A stretch of DNA of 64,000 bases from Enchytraeus crypticus (Eukaryota; Annelida; Clitellata; Enchytraeida; Enchytraeidae), in the NCBI GenBank assembly GCA_905160935.1, contig CAJHZI010000496.1:607501-671500 (forward strand), given 5' to 3'. A program made the position numbers and the translations under genes. Under the pieces are notes generated by a model. It was not told the DNA's origin. It saw nothing but the letters and a program-made list of their open reading frames with translations, and did not search any database. This document shows positions 38,020 to 51,600 of this stretch, one piece after another. The stretch's first letter is position 1. The number at the start of each line of letters is the position of its first letter.

Positions 38020-39594
38020 CTACAGAGAGAGAAATATGTATATGAGATCCAAACACCGCTTGTACCATACAAAACACACACGGAAGTAGTCAAATGGAAT
38101 AAAAAGCAAAAGAAAATAGAATTAAATTTGAAAAAGAGAAATATAACATCAATCAAACAAATTAAGCAGATACAGAACAATAGGCCATCAAAGACAACGA
38201 GAAACGTTCTACCTAGTTGAACACCTATTTAGACAGAGTTAACAGACGAACAGACACACATACACACGCACACACACATGCACATAGTTTAAAGGGAGCA
38301 CACATTTAAGAAATGCAGCAATCAGAGCATAAGAAAAATAACTGTTTGCAGCTGTTTCCTATTTTCTACACTTATTGACACTTTCACAAATTAACCCTCC
38401 CAAAAAAGTAAAAATTGAAAAATCATGAAATGTAAAAATAAATGAAAGTGCTATTTAAGTAGAGCACGTATTATAGAAGTAGCCATATGAGATTAAAGCA
38501 TCAAATAACTATTCAAATGTACTTTAAAAAGTTTTACTTTATTTGGTGTTTACCTCCTAAAATAAATAAATCTATAACTTTCGTTTACGTTCCAAATTGA
38601 CTAACTTCAGACTCTTATGGTCGCCTTTCATAACCAATACTATTGATTACAAGAACAAGAGACCTAATCAAAGTTACCATTACTCAAAAAACCTCTATCA
38701 GAATACCTTCTGTATTCGTGTGCATATGTTGCATTTTAAAATAAAACTCGATGACAAACGTTCCAACAACCCACCTCTTTAGGAGAACAGTCGTCTTGGG
38801 CTCTGTTCGTATACATCCAGTAGGATTAACGGCCAATGGAAGCACATACATAGGAGATTTGCCGTATTTCAGTTCCAGATTATGCATCAACTCTACACCT
38901 GGCATCTATACAAAATCATTCAATCAACCAATTAATAAATCGATTAATAAATTAGCACTAAATCAATCAATGTGTTTGGTAAAGTTCGGCACTCTGAAAG
39001 ATATTAGATTAGCACTAACATTAAATTTAAAAAAAACAGAATTAGTTCATCTGGGAGCTACATTTATGCTGAAATACCAATATATCTATTTAAATCGTAA
39101 TTGATCAAATGCAATCTGATTGGGTAATATAAGTTAAAACGTGAATGATATCAATGCCACTTTTTGATAGGGCTATAATATTTTCTAAAGTTGGAATTGT
39201 TAACAATCGCTATAGCCCTAAAATCCATAAGAACTGCTGTAAGAACGAGCCATAAGAACTGCTCGACTGCAGCATTAAACGCTAGAGTAAGAGCTTAGAT
39301 GCTAGACGGTTGTAGACTCATTCTTGCATTACTAGTTTCTTTGATGTTTACACCTGTGAGAGAGTGAAGTCCACGAGAATTCATTGAGGTATTTCAAACA
39401 ACTGAAATTAAAATTAACAAAATACCGATTCGAGCACTCGCTGAATCTCCGGAATATTGAATCCATAGAGATCTTCTCCAGTCATGTAGGAAGAGAACAT
39501 CCTGACAACGTCGTTCTTCCTTCTCAACTCTTCCAGAGGTTTAAGTATCTGAAGCCAGGCACCTGATGCACATATAAGTATATATATATATATA

Positions 39595-39631
<37 letters not shown>

Positions 39632-42600
39632 ATATATATATATATATATACACACAAAAATCTGTGAAATATAATCGCGTGTGCAGTGTTAGGCGATTAA
39701 ATTATTAAATACCGTATTCTTTACTTTAATTTCTTATAGCAGCGTGAGTGTCTTAAACCATAAGTATGTTCTGTAAATATATATCAATCAGAAGTAACAA
39801 CTCATATACTAGCACGAATCTAACAGATAGAAACTAAATTATTAGAATTTTCATAAAAACTAGCACAATTAAAATTAGATAGGTGATGATAATTAATTAA
39901 GCTACTTCGAATGTACCGCAAGTTTTCAGAAAAATACAAATTTAAAAATAATCCTACCACTGCGTTTTGCATGTATTACCATAATGTCAAGACTGGTACA
40001 AAATATAAATCTATTTATAGTACTATTTGCACAACAGAAGAAGCTCCTAGTTCTTACCGGTACAAGTGGCATGAGAAATGACGACATCTTCAAAACCCTC
40101 CTCCTCCACTCGTATAACAAACCTCGGAGCTCCCATCTCGTTCTCTATCGTACACACGTAGCAACAGCGTGCGCTCAGTCGTCTGTAACTCCAGTAGTAG
40201 CGCAATGCTCTGTATCCAACCTAAAACAGTACATACACTATACACCACAGTCGTCATAAATGACAACATCTAATTCAGTACCAACAAGAAGTCATCCAGT
40301 CCTAGATCCACAAGAAGTCATCCAGTCCTAGATCAACAAGAATTCACCCAGTCATAGATCCACAAGAAGTCATCAAGTCCTAGATCCACAAGAAGTCATC
40401 CAGTACTTGACCTACAAGAAGTCATCCAGTACTAGACCTACAAGAAGTCTTCCAGTCCTAGATCCACAAGAAGTCATCAAGTCCTAGACCAACAAGAAGT
40501 CATCCAGTACTAGATCCACAAGAAGTCATCCAGTCCTAAATCCACAAGAAGTCATCCAGTACTAGATCCACAAAAATTCATCCAGTCCTAGTTCCACAAG
40601 AAGTCATTAAGTCCTAGATCCACAAGAAGTCATCCAGTACTAGATCCATAAGAAGTCATCCAGTACTACACCTACAAGAAGTCTTCCAGTCCTAGATCCA
40701 CAAGAAGTCATCAAGTCCTAGACCAACAAGAAGTCATCCAGTACTAGATCCACAAGAAGTCATCCAGTCCTAAATCCACAAGAAGTCATCCAGTACTAGA
40801 TCCACAAGAATTCATCCAGTCCTAGATCCACAAGAAGTCATGCGGTCCTTAAATTCATAGGAGAGTTTAACAGGCTCCCACTGTGGCGCTTTTTTGTGTT
40901 GTACAAATGAACCAATATTTATTGATTTTAATACATGTAACCAAGAGAATGTAATCAAGCAGACACCTAAAATTTATTTATTTAATTTATTTAAATGATT
41001 CAATCATTTCACACAATAGAGATAGAAAGTCTCACAAAACACACCAATTCACATGAAATGAAAAGGACACAAAGGTCCAAAGACTCTAACATGTGCCCTG
41101 ATAAGAGAATAAAAGCTGACAAAGCTAAGGTTAACGTTAGTTTCCGCACTCGAAAACGATGTCAGTGACGGGCGAGCCCAGGATTTGAACCCGCACATAC
41201 TGCTCGAGTACCTTATCGACCTGTACTTAGAAACTAAACAGAAAGCACAGCAGATAAATGAAAGAGTTAAAGATGTGAGGAGTACATACAACACAGAGAA
41301 CGTAACCAAGCAGACTCTTATAAACTAAAGAGAAAGCAATGCAGATAAATGAGTTAGTGAGAGATGTGAGGAGTACATACAGGGTAGATGTGCTCTCTGG
41401 AGTTGAATCGACCTGTATGGATCTGTTGAGGCATCAGCTGACCAAAACATTCAACCACTAAGCTACCGTTTCTTATTCTCCATTCACAATCATCATCCTT
41501 CAACATCCTATACACACATATCCATACACAATGTTATGCATATGCATGTACACATACGAGCATATACAGTGTTACAGACATACAGGCACAGTGTTACATA
41601 ACATACATACAGGAACATACACTCACACATATACAAACTAATTAGTTGATACATATACACCAGTTGATCAAAGAAATGAACAACAAGACTATCAAATCGA
41701 ATATAACATAGTAGTGTACCATTCACAGTAATCCTATAAGAATTTTAGGACTCAATATTAATTATCTAAGAAAATCTATTTTAGTCTTTAATTAGTTGCT
41801 ATAAAAAAGTTAACTAGCATAAGCACTAATACAAAACTTTGCGTTAACGAAATGGTACACTCATAGAAATTCAGTATTACAGATTAGCATTTAAGTGCTT
41901 AAGCAATGAACTGTTTAAATCTACTATCAAAATACGTAATCTATCTTAATACATAAATCGTAATCGCAAATCGTAATGGTAATATATAAAATATGTAATC
42001 AAAACACGTAAAAAAGCACAGAGACTATCGAGATGGAGGTCCAAGACTCAAGACTGAGCAGAGCTGACTCACTCTCCTTCGTGAATGAACAACATTCCCC
42101 CACATTTTTATTTCACAAGAAAGTAAATATAACAGAAGATTCATACTTTGCAATCTGCTTGTTGCTGTTACGATCGATGTATACTTTACGTAGAACAGAG
42201 AGGTTGGCAAGTCTCTTGTCAGAGGGGCTGTTAGCACAGTGCTCTGAACACAGCACCGTCTATAAAACACACATGTGCAATAAACACGTACACACATATG
42301 CAATAAACACACACACACATGTGCAATAAACATATACACACATGTGCAATAAACACATACACATATGTGTAATAAACACATACACACATGTGCAATAAAC
42401 ATATACACATGTGCAATAAATTAAAAAGAAGCTAACGTTAACGTCAGTTTCCTCACTCGAAAGCGATGTCAGTGACGGGCGAGCCCAGGATTTGAATCTC
42501 ACACATGTGCAATAAACAAATACACATACGTACATGTACAATATACAAGTACATGTGAAAGACCCACACATGTGAAATACACCTATACACGTGTAAAATA

Positions 42601-45600
42601 CACCCGTACACATGCACAATATATGAATTTAAAAAACCTGCCAGGAACATGTACAGCAGTCTCAATCGCCAGTCATCGGCCGTGAAACTGCTATAAAAAT
42701 AGTCATTTCAAAACAGAAATACACACATGCAGTACAAACATATACAATGTATACATTTTGTAAGAAACTACATTCCACTGGTATATCAAAACAAACATTT
42801 GCTTTATGTTATCACAAGTCGCCAAAGATATGAAATGAACACAACAGTTAAAGTATAGATACAAAAACAAAACTGTATAAATACAATATAGGAGACCTTA
42901 TCGGTAAAGAACATGGCTCCAGCGTGAATCGCGCACTGCAGATGATACTGATTAACACAGCGCGCCCTATTGCACGCTACAGTGGCGCCACCCTGGTGAC
43001 AGAACTCACACTCCTCGTTCAGACCATGCTTATAGGCCTGCATGACGTTAACCAGCGCTCCGTCCATTGTCTCATAGACGTCGTATGACCACAATGCACA
43101 GTTGACGTGTATCCACTTGTCCACGTCCAACATTATCAACCTTCAGAAATCAATCAATCAATCAACTAATCATTAAAACAATCCATCTATCAATCCATCC
43201 AAATATTAAAGATTAGATAAAGGATTGGAGAACACAGTTACTGGTTTCAACAGTACAACATTATTCTGATTTCTCTTGCCATCTGCCAAGTGGCAGGTTC
43301 AAGGGGTATAATTCCCACTCGCAAAATGCATTTCTACCCAGTAAGAAGACTGCTTGACCAACAAACTGATCATAACACAAAGGTTAAGCTTTTACCAAAT
43401 CTTAACGCCTTTAACACGAGAAAATGTAACTTCTGAGGTGATTTTCCATTGTTTTTCTCATTTCCTTCATGGATACCTATATTACGACTTGTGCAATGGG
43501 TCTATTCTCTAGCCTTCCAGACACAACACGGAGAATTGAACCAGTACTGTTTAGCTTTATAAAATAATAATTTTTTAATTTTGTCTATGACAGCATTTAA
43601 TAGCACAGAATTGGCTTCTGGAAGCTTTATCACAGAATATTAACAGTACTATAAATACACATTGCAAAATATAAAATAGATTACAGTTGCATTAGAAAAT
43701 TAATCAGGATACATTCAGAGCAAAGAAACGGTAATGTCATTTTAAACTCAACTAATTAAAATACAGAATTAATCGCTAGAGAAAGATCACTACCTGCCGA
43801 CAGATTCCGTGTCCCCATCTCCCAATGCACGACAGAGAACACACTCTCTGCCATCTTTCACGGGTTCCTTCGGCTTGAATCTACTGAACATATCATCTGC
43901 ATCCACCGCCTACATCAAACCATTAACCACCGCTGCTAGAATTGTTGCTTCAAAGACAAGTAGGGATGCCAGTACTGAACTTTTACACTTCACTTTACAT
44001 TTTTAACTGCACCACGTCTATTACAATTCTTCTGAGATTACGATTATGCCATGGCTGGAGCTAGTGGCGATGTCGGTAAGATAATCGATCGCGGATCAGT
44101 ATGTGCAGGTTTAAAATCCTGGGCTTGCCAGTCACTGCCATCGCTTTCGAGTAAGGAAATTGACATTAACATAGCTTTTTAAAATTTAATATGAAGCTGA
44201 TATGATTTGCATTTTCAACAGTCATGCTTAGCTTCAAAACTCTGCTTATGCATGTAGATTATAAGTTCAACTTTATATGTATTATGAACTGTGAACTAAT
44301 ACTAGCTTTATTAAAAACTGTAAGTAGCAAAATTAAGAACTGTAAGTAGAATAACTGTCACGGTAGTCAGCTAGCTAAGATACTCTGTATCTTCACTGAC
44401 GACCAATTTTTTCTCGCTATAGATGTAGGAATTGCTGTTGAGGCATTTTATGTTGATCATGCATTTTGTGTCTTTACTGAAAAAATAAACATATTTTCTA
44501 TTCTTTTCTATTCTTAGCAAAATAAATACTGACAAATTGAAAGCTAATTTTAAAAATAGTTATAAGATTCATGTGATGAAATAAATTAAAAATCAATTAA
44601 AACAAGCATTTTTAGACATTTCACAGAATATTTTAGGTACCAGTAATTCTACTATATATTGGTGAAATATTGTTGTAACACAATGCCATTTTATTAGTAA
44701 CAACTAACAACATTGTCATATTAGTAGCAACATTGTCAACTTTATTTTGTACATAATTTAGATTATAATTAGTATGGTATGAGAACTACACAGCTTTAGT
44801 AATGAAGTCAATTTAATCAAGTAGCCTGAAACTACAGAGTGATGGTTGCTTGTTTACAAACACATAAAGGCTATACAAGTACCACATCAGACTGATTGCT
44901 CCTCTTGATTAACTTCTTGGCTCGTGCAGCAAATGCACTGGTCGCTTTCCATCGTCTGAACTTCTTATTCTTCCACTTGTTAATCTGTCAAATTTAAAAT
45001 ACTTACATTATTCATAAATGGTTGCATTTGTTAAACCTTTAATTACATAAAATTTAGAATTATCTCTAGATCGTTCACTCGTTAATCTGCTAAAACCATT
45101 TAACACTTATTGCTGCACCATAGCAAGTGCAATTCATTACAATACTTGTAGCTAATACAAAGATATTCAACTTTATCATACAGCTAACATATCCCAACAT
45201 AAATATAATTTACTCCTACTATCGTTGACAATCATATAACATGTTGAAATCTAAGTGGTATTACCTTAGAGAACAGTCTATCAGCAGCGGATTGGTCAGG
45301 AATGTTAAGAGAAGATATTGACGGCTTGTATTTGTCTGCTGTCACCGTTGATACGTTGTTAAGGCTAGTGGTAGAGGCTCTCTGTACACAACTGTCGTGC
45401 TGTAGGCGGCAGCTGATGCTACAGAACACTGGGTGAACCATCGACATAAAGTAAGCGTTCTGCAGAAACACAACACAACACCAACTGTTACTTGTTCCTA
45501 CCTACCGTGAATTTCTGCAGATACATTCACCCTGACGTCTTTTAGTCCGTAATTTAATGTAAATGCTTCGTCTAACAAGTTCGTAAAAGGGTTCCTATAC

Positions 45601-48600
45601 GACTGATATATAATATAAGTTTTATGTGAATTCTAAAACTTCATTAGTGCTTCATCAAAGTAGAAAAGACTCACTGCGAGTACAGAAATTATTTAGTCAC
45701 TACTACACCATTCTGCAGACCTATCTACACTGTATATAAAACAAGATCAGTTATAGACACAACTCCTACTACTACTCCTATACTCTGCGCAACGTCACTC
45801 GGTGGACACCAGAGCAGTCTTCTCAACCCTCTGCCTCCACCAATCACGACCCTGTGCCAAGTCATAACATCACCCTGTGTAAGACTAAATTTGGTATCTA
45901 ATTGACTTCATATCATTATTATATTGTTTAATTAATGTGTATTTATTTCCTATTCCTACCCTCAGTTTATTGTTTAGTAGTCTATATTTTAAAGTTTTTC
46001 TAATTGGAATGTCTTCATGTAGAAAGAACAGAGAGCAACAAACATTTATGCCCAACGAGAACTTCTGCTGGACAGTTGTGGGTCCCTTCACTTCCCAGTT
46101 GACGACAACAGCAGAACAATGAGAGCAGAACTTTGGCTGAGATTTTATCAGTGAATCCATTGTTACTTTCTCTTCTCTCACTGAAATTAAAGAAAACAAA
46201 ATAATACAGCACATCTCAATCACTTGCAATTCTATTCTAGAAACAGTGCAGTCCTTGAGTCGTATCACGAAAAAATTTAAGATACAATAATAGATATTAG
46301 GCTAAAACAATTACTGACGCCGCCCTCAATTTGTGAAACTCAGCCTAAACTCAATTTAAACCCTTTACGTTCATTAGATATACATTATAGTATCATTAAT
46401 TATTAAAGCTATTGCTGACGGTATTACAACAGTTGGCTAAAGCTTTTAGACTTACTGTAATGTCACGTCTATTGAAGGTTATCCACGTCGAGGTTCAAAT
46501 CCAAGCTTTTAATAATTGTCAGAAGCATTTCCCTTCAGCCAGCTTGAGGGAATATTTTATATCTAAGTTGAAAGCGATAATAGTGCACAAAATGAAAACA
46601 GCAACCAAGAAAGGAAACTTTCAAAAACTCAGGAAAGTCGCACAAACTCAACATACTAGAAGTTATCAAGTTAACAAAACAATTTGACCAGTTTTCAGAT
46701 TTCGAGATCAGTAGTCAGGTTTATTTTGATCAATCAAGCCATCAATCAATAGGAATGTAGGATATTTAAATTTCATACATAAACGAACAATCAATTACAT
46801 AAACGAACAATCAACTACATAGGACTCACCAGTCTTTGCCGCTATCAGTTTAGACAGATCCTCTTCATCTATTGGCTGTTTGCTGATGTTAAAGTGACTC
46901 GGCACGGAGATGTTGAGCAGCTGAGCGAGCGAGGAGAGGACAGAGCCTATCTTATCCGTTCTGTTTGTCTTCAGAGTCAGCGACACCTGCATCTGATCAT
47001 TCATACAGCAAGAAATTTACAGAGCTTATGTAAAAATGTCATACAGTACGAAATTTACAGAGCTTACAAGAGAATACGAGTGCAAAATCTGAGCTATTGA
47101 CAAGACAACTTGAATCTGAAATAAATTCTAGACTATGTTATCACATAAAATTAATATAATAGTATGATTCTTTATGCTAAAATAAATACTAAAATAACTA
47201 CAAAATTATACGACAAAATCAATAGCGGCTATATCTAAACTTGAAAATAAGCAATTTTTATTTTTAATTAGGTTATTTATTTAGTTAAATTTCAGAAAAT
47301 GTGTCAATTTCTCAATAAAGAAGATAAGAAATTGTGCCCAAAAGAGGGATTCATTAAACCTATTGAACGTCCAGAAACAGTTTCAAACAGATCATCAATA
47401 GAAAGACTTCTGCACATAGAGTGTAGTAGAACTCAAACATATTAAATTTGCACTTAGTAAAGAAAGCTAGAATTTTAAAGAGAAAGAAACTTGATGACCG
47501 CTCAAATAGCTAATTTTGATTTCCTCATGTTGAAAATAAAACAGACATCAATATGAAATATGAAAAATGTTTAAAAAATATTTTAAAATAGACTTGATAC
47601 TTTTCATACAAAATATAAAACTTATCACACTTACCTGATTACAAATAAATCTCGTTGAATCAGTGACAGTGTGATGTTCTTCATGAAATGCAGATGATAA
47701 ACTTTTAGTTTTCTCTACGACATCAGCATCTCCACACGCTCTCTTTGCCAGTTCAGAAAGCATCGGCACAATATGCTCACTGGGGCACGTATCGGAATTC
47801 ACTACAGTTGATTTACCTTCAGTGCAATCCATCAACTCTTCGTTGTTGACTCTATCTGACAGCTTGTCATCGTTTGTTGACTCGTTGATTTTACTTTGGA
47901 ATAAATGAGTTTTACCGTTACTCTCAGAAACTTCTCCATTTTTAAAATTAAAGTCTATTTGGTTCAAACTCTTATCTTCATCTTGTTTCACAGCTGCCGG
48001 ATTGATATCAACATTACTGACATGATTACCATTTAGACTATGTGCTACGCTGCCAGAAGAATCCAGTGTTACCGATACAACAATTTCCCCTAAACTTAGG
48101 CCTACATCCCGTTTATCATTAAAGGCATTTGATTTCATAGTATCATCGCACAATTCTTGATCTACGACCACTCGTGTTTCACTATTTGAACATAGTTTGA
48201 TCTGATTCTCGCATAACTCTTGAGAATCTTTCAACGAATTTTCATTCAGACGAGCAGGCGACACAGATAATTTAACAGATTTTTCTTCATGACTAATATG
48301 ATTCTTCAAATGAAGATTGCCATCTTGAACAACAGTCTCTGCCAAATCACCACTGATTAACTCAGTAGTCAAATTAAAACAAGAACCTTTAATAGCCTTT
48401 CCCAGTCTTGTTTCAGTATCCTTCAAAGACGCTCTTTCGTTCAGACACTGTTCCGTCAAATCTGAATTGTGTGGCAGAAAGTTAGTCAAGCCATCGGTCG
48501 ACGCCTCGGCCACATGTCCTGAGTCCACCGATATTCTGCACTCTCTCAGGTCCGAGTACTCGAGAACTCGTGGAGAGGTGAGAGAGACACGCACTGGACT

Positions 48601-51600
48601 GCAGCGACACGCTAGCACCTCCGGACTCGTTGCATCCTCTGTTGAGCTTCCATCTGATACAAAGTTACTGTCTGGCGTCCTGGGAATGGGTAGTTTATCT
48701 CCGATATAATTACTCCTGTGTTCTGGCCGTTGATCGTCAGTTTGAAGCCGTTCAATAGATTTATTGTTAGAATGTTCAGCCTTTGTCTCCTCAGACACTC
48801 GACTAGTGGTCGTGTTATTAGAATGTGTTGAAGACATAGAGCTGCTGTTAGGTGGGGGGAGAGCTGAATATATGTCTGCGATACCATCAACCCTCACTTC
48901 GCCGTATCTACCACTCACTGAAAAGAATGCAATGCAGAATGGTTTACAATATTTTCATTGATTGAGAATAAATTAAAGAAACACATTATTCCAAAATTAA
49001 CAAACTGATTAGTAATAGTAATGTTAAACATCCATTGAATTATAATAATAGCAAAGATCAGAATCGATAGGGATTTTTAAATTAAATCAATTCATGGCAT
49101 ATTTATTAAACATACATGCATATTCATGTATACATGTATATGGGAATATAGAAGTATTTTGTCTAATATACATATATAGTATCCAAGCCATAGAAGAAAA
49201 GACCAACCAAAAACTACATGTGTCACATGAAGTGACTAAACAAGAACTGAGAAAGGCAATGGGAAACCACCTCAGAAGACATTATGCAGTAGGATACACT
49301 CTAGTGAGAATAACACATCCATTTGAGAAGGGGTTAATTAGCAAAATTTTAATTCTAATTAAAACATCTATCAACATTTTATATATTGACACAAACTGTA
49401 AAATAACTGTGCCTATGCATGTACTAGCAGAATCATTTATTCATCATCACCACCTTCCCTTGAATCCCAGTTAGGGTCAGGATACGAATACACTGTCTCA
49501 AATCCTCTCATTTTATGTCATTTATTAATTTTAAAATACGAATATATGTATCAAAACTAAACATTTAATTTTCCTCAAAATGTTACCTACCGGTTTTCTC
49601 TCTAGCGTCAGAGCTCAGCCCTGGTATAGAACAGATTACGCTGTCGACGGACGGATAGCTCGGCTCAATGGCATTGCCACCAGGCATTCTCTGTACTGAC
49701 TCGCTCAATATATTAACTATCTGATCATACTCAGCGTCTCTCAAATTGCTGTCGCTACTCTCTACAATCTGCTTGATTCTATAATCACAGTCCATTTCTA
49801 CGCTTAGAGAAGACCGCTGGACGCCTCTCAGGGCACCCCTGCCCCTCAGAGCTCCCCGCCCTAATCCCCTCCCTCGTAATCCCACCTTCATTCCACCCAC
49901 ATTTGTTTCTGTCATTCTTCGCTCAACATCAGCTCCAGTCTTAGCATCTCTATTAATACTTGATGCCGGTGGGTGAGAGAGAGTGCTCGTCTGATTAGAG
50001 ATTTTACTAATAAAACCAGTTCCCGCCTCGTTGGAACAAGCAGTGAGTTTACTAGAACCCTCGTATGTCGATGAATCAAGCCCATCTCTCGTCTGATCTC
50101 TGCGAGGTCTGCCGCGCTGCTTACCTCGTGATCGGCTGTAGGATGAACCACTGGCAGCAGGTCGAGAAGTCGCATTATTGCTCGATTGACGAGAGAAATG
50201 CTCGACAGAAACAGGATACTTCTCAAAGCTATCCCTGGACTGAAGTAAATTTTCTGAAGGAAGTGACTGATGTGACAGAATATTAGCACCCATACTACGC
50301 CCGTCTTTACTATAATCATCATGACGTTGGTTATCAACATTCACGAGACCACCAGCTCTGCCTAGTAATTTATTTTGTTCACGATCGTCAATATTCTGCC
50401 AATGATTTTGACTACTATTATGCGGCTTAAATCCTAGACCACCTTGATAATTCTGGCTAGAAGACGATGAATGATTTTCATAAGCTCTCATATCACCAGA
50501 TGGGCCACTGTTTCGGTATGACTCAAAATCTTTATTGTTGACACCGTCTCCAGCACCTGTTCTTATTCCAGCCCTATCAAAACTACCAGCAGACTTCGAT
50601 GACATGAAAGAATTCGACAAATCAGCATAAAATCTGTCAGAGTGTTTATGCGTAGCTGAAATTCCACGATCCTCTAGTCTCTGATCATCATGCAGTAGAG
50701 CTCTGTTGGCATTTGAGGATAAATAACGTGTAGGAGATCTATCGTTTCTTGCAACATGATCCATAGAATATCTTTCTTTGTCACCTTTAATATTGTCAGA
50801 AACACTGTTACCCAATTGGCCTAGTAAGTTCTGATTAACTGGTTGATATTTCATCATCGATCCATCAAATCCAACAACGGTGTTACATTGGGGTGCTATC
50901 AATCCAGCACTGCGCTGAGAGCTTCTCTCTAATGCTGCTACACCGCTATGCGCTGGCATCAGGTCTTCCATCCCTGAAGAGCTGCCTGCTGGCAGCCTCC
51001 GCTCATCTAATGAATGCCTGCCTGGGGTTCGACTCATCCCTCTCTCACACTGAGCCGAAAACGGAATGTCTTCAGCTGGAAAATGGGGCGAGGCAGTTTC
51101 TCGACTTAAAAACGACACATTAGGCTGAGTCTCACTTCTCAGCTGTGAGGTTTGCGAGGACGGCATAGAAATAGCTTTACCACCACCCATGAATCTCGCT
51201 TTATCACTCTGCTGAGTAGGGGACATGGCAAATCTGTTGGTAGATAAATCTCTGTCCTGATTGCCCTGAGATGCATAGGCTCTAGAAGTAAATACGGAAG
51301 AATCTGAAAGCAAAACAACATTGCATGTCAGAAACATTTCATGTTGCGTTACCTTAGTTTTGAGACAGCAGTTTATTTATACATGATAATTATGATATTA
51401 CAATATATTTTTCTATTATATAAATTTAAGTTATTCCATTTGTTTTCCGGGCGTTGTATTCTGCTTTGTTGTCTTTAATGAATTTTAATTCAATTGTCAA
51501 TTTTAGCACAAAACTGTAAGTTTGAGCCAGTGGCGAAGTCGGTAAGACACTCGACAGCAGATCAGTAAGTGCTGGGTTCAAATCCTGGGCTCGCCCGTCA

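Noticed and set aside
40262..40858. CRISPR-like array
   Set aside because: The units abut one another without unique spacers, and the window is an animal nuclear genome; it is a minisatellite.
42025..42665. Cys/Val/Met-rich minus-strand frames
   Set aside because: Generated by the degenerate CACACATGTGCAATAAA repeat; only 42147-42259 in a different frame is a true exon.
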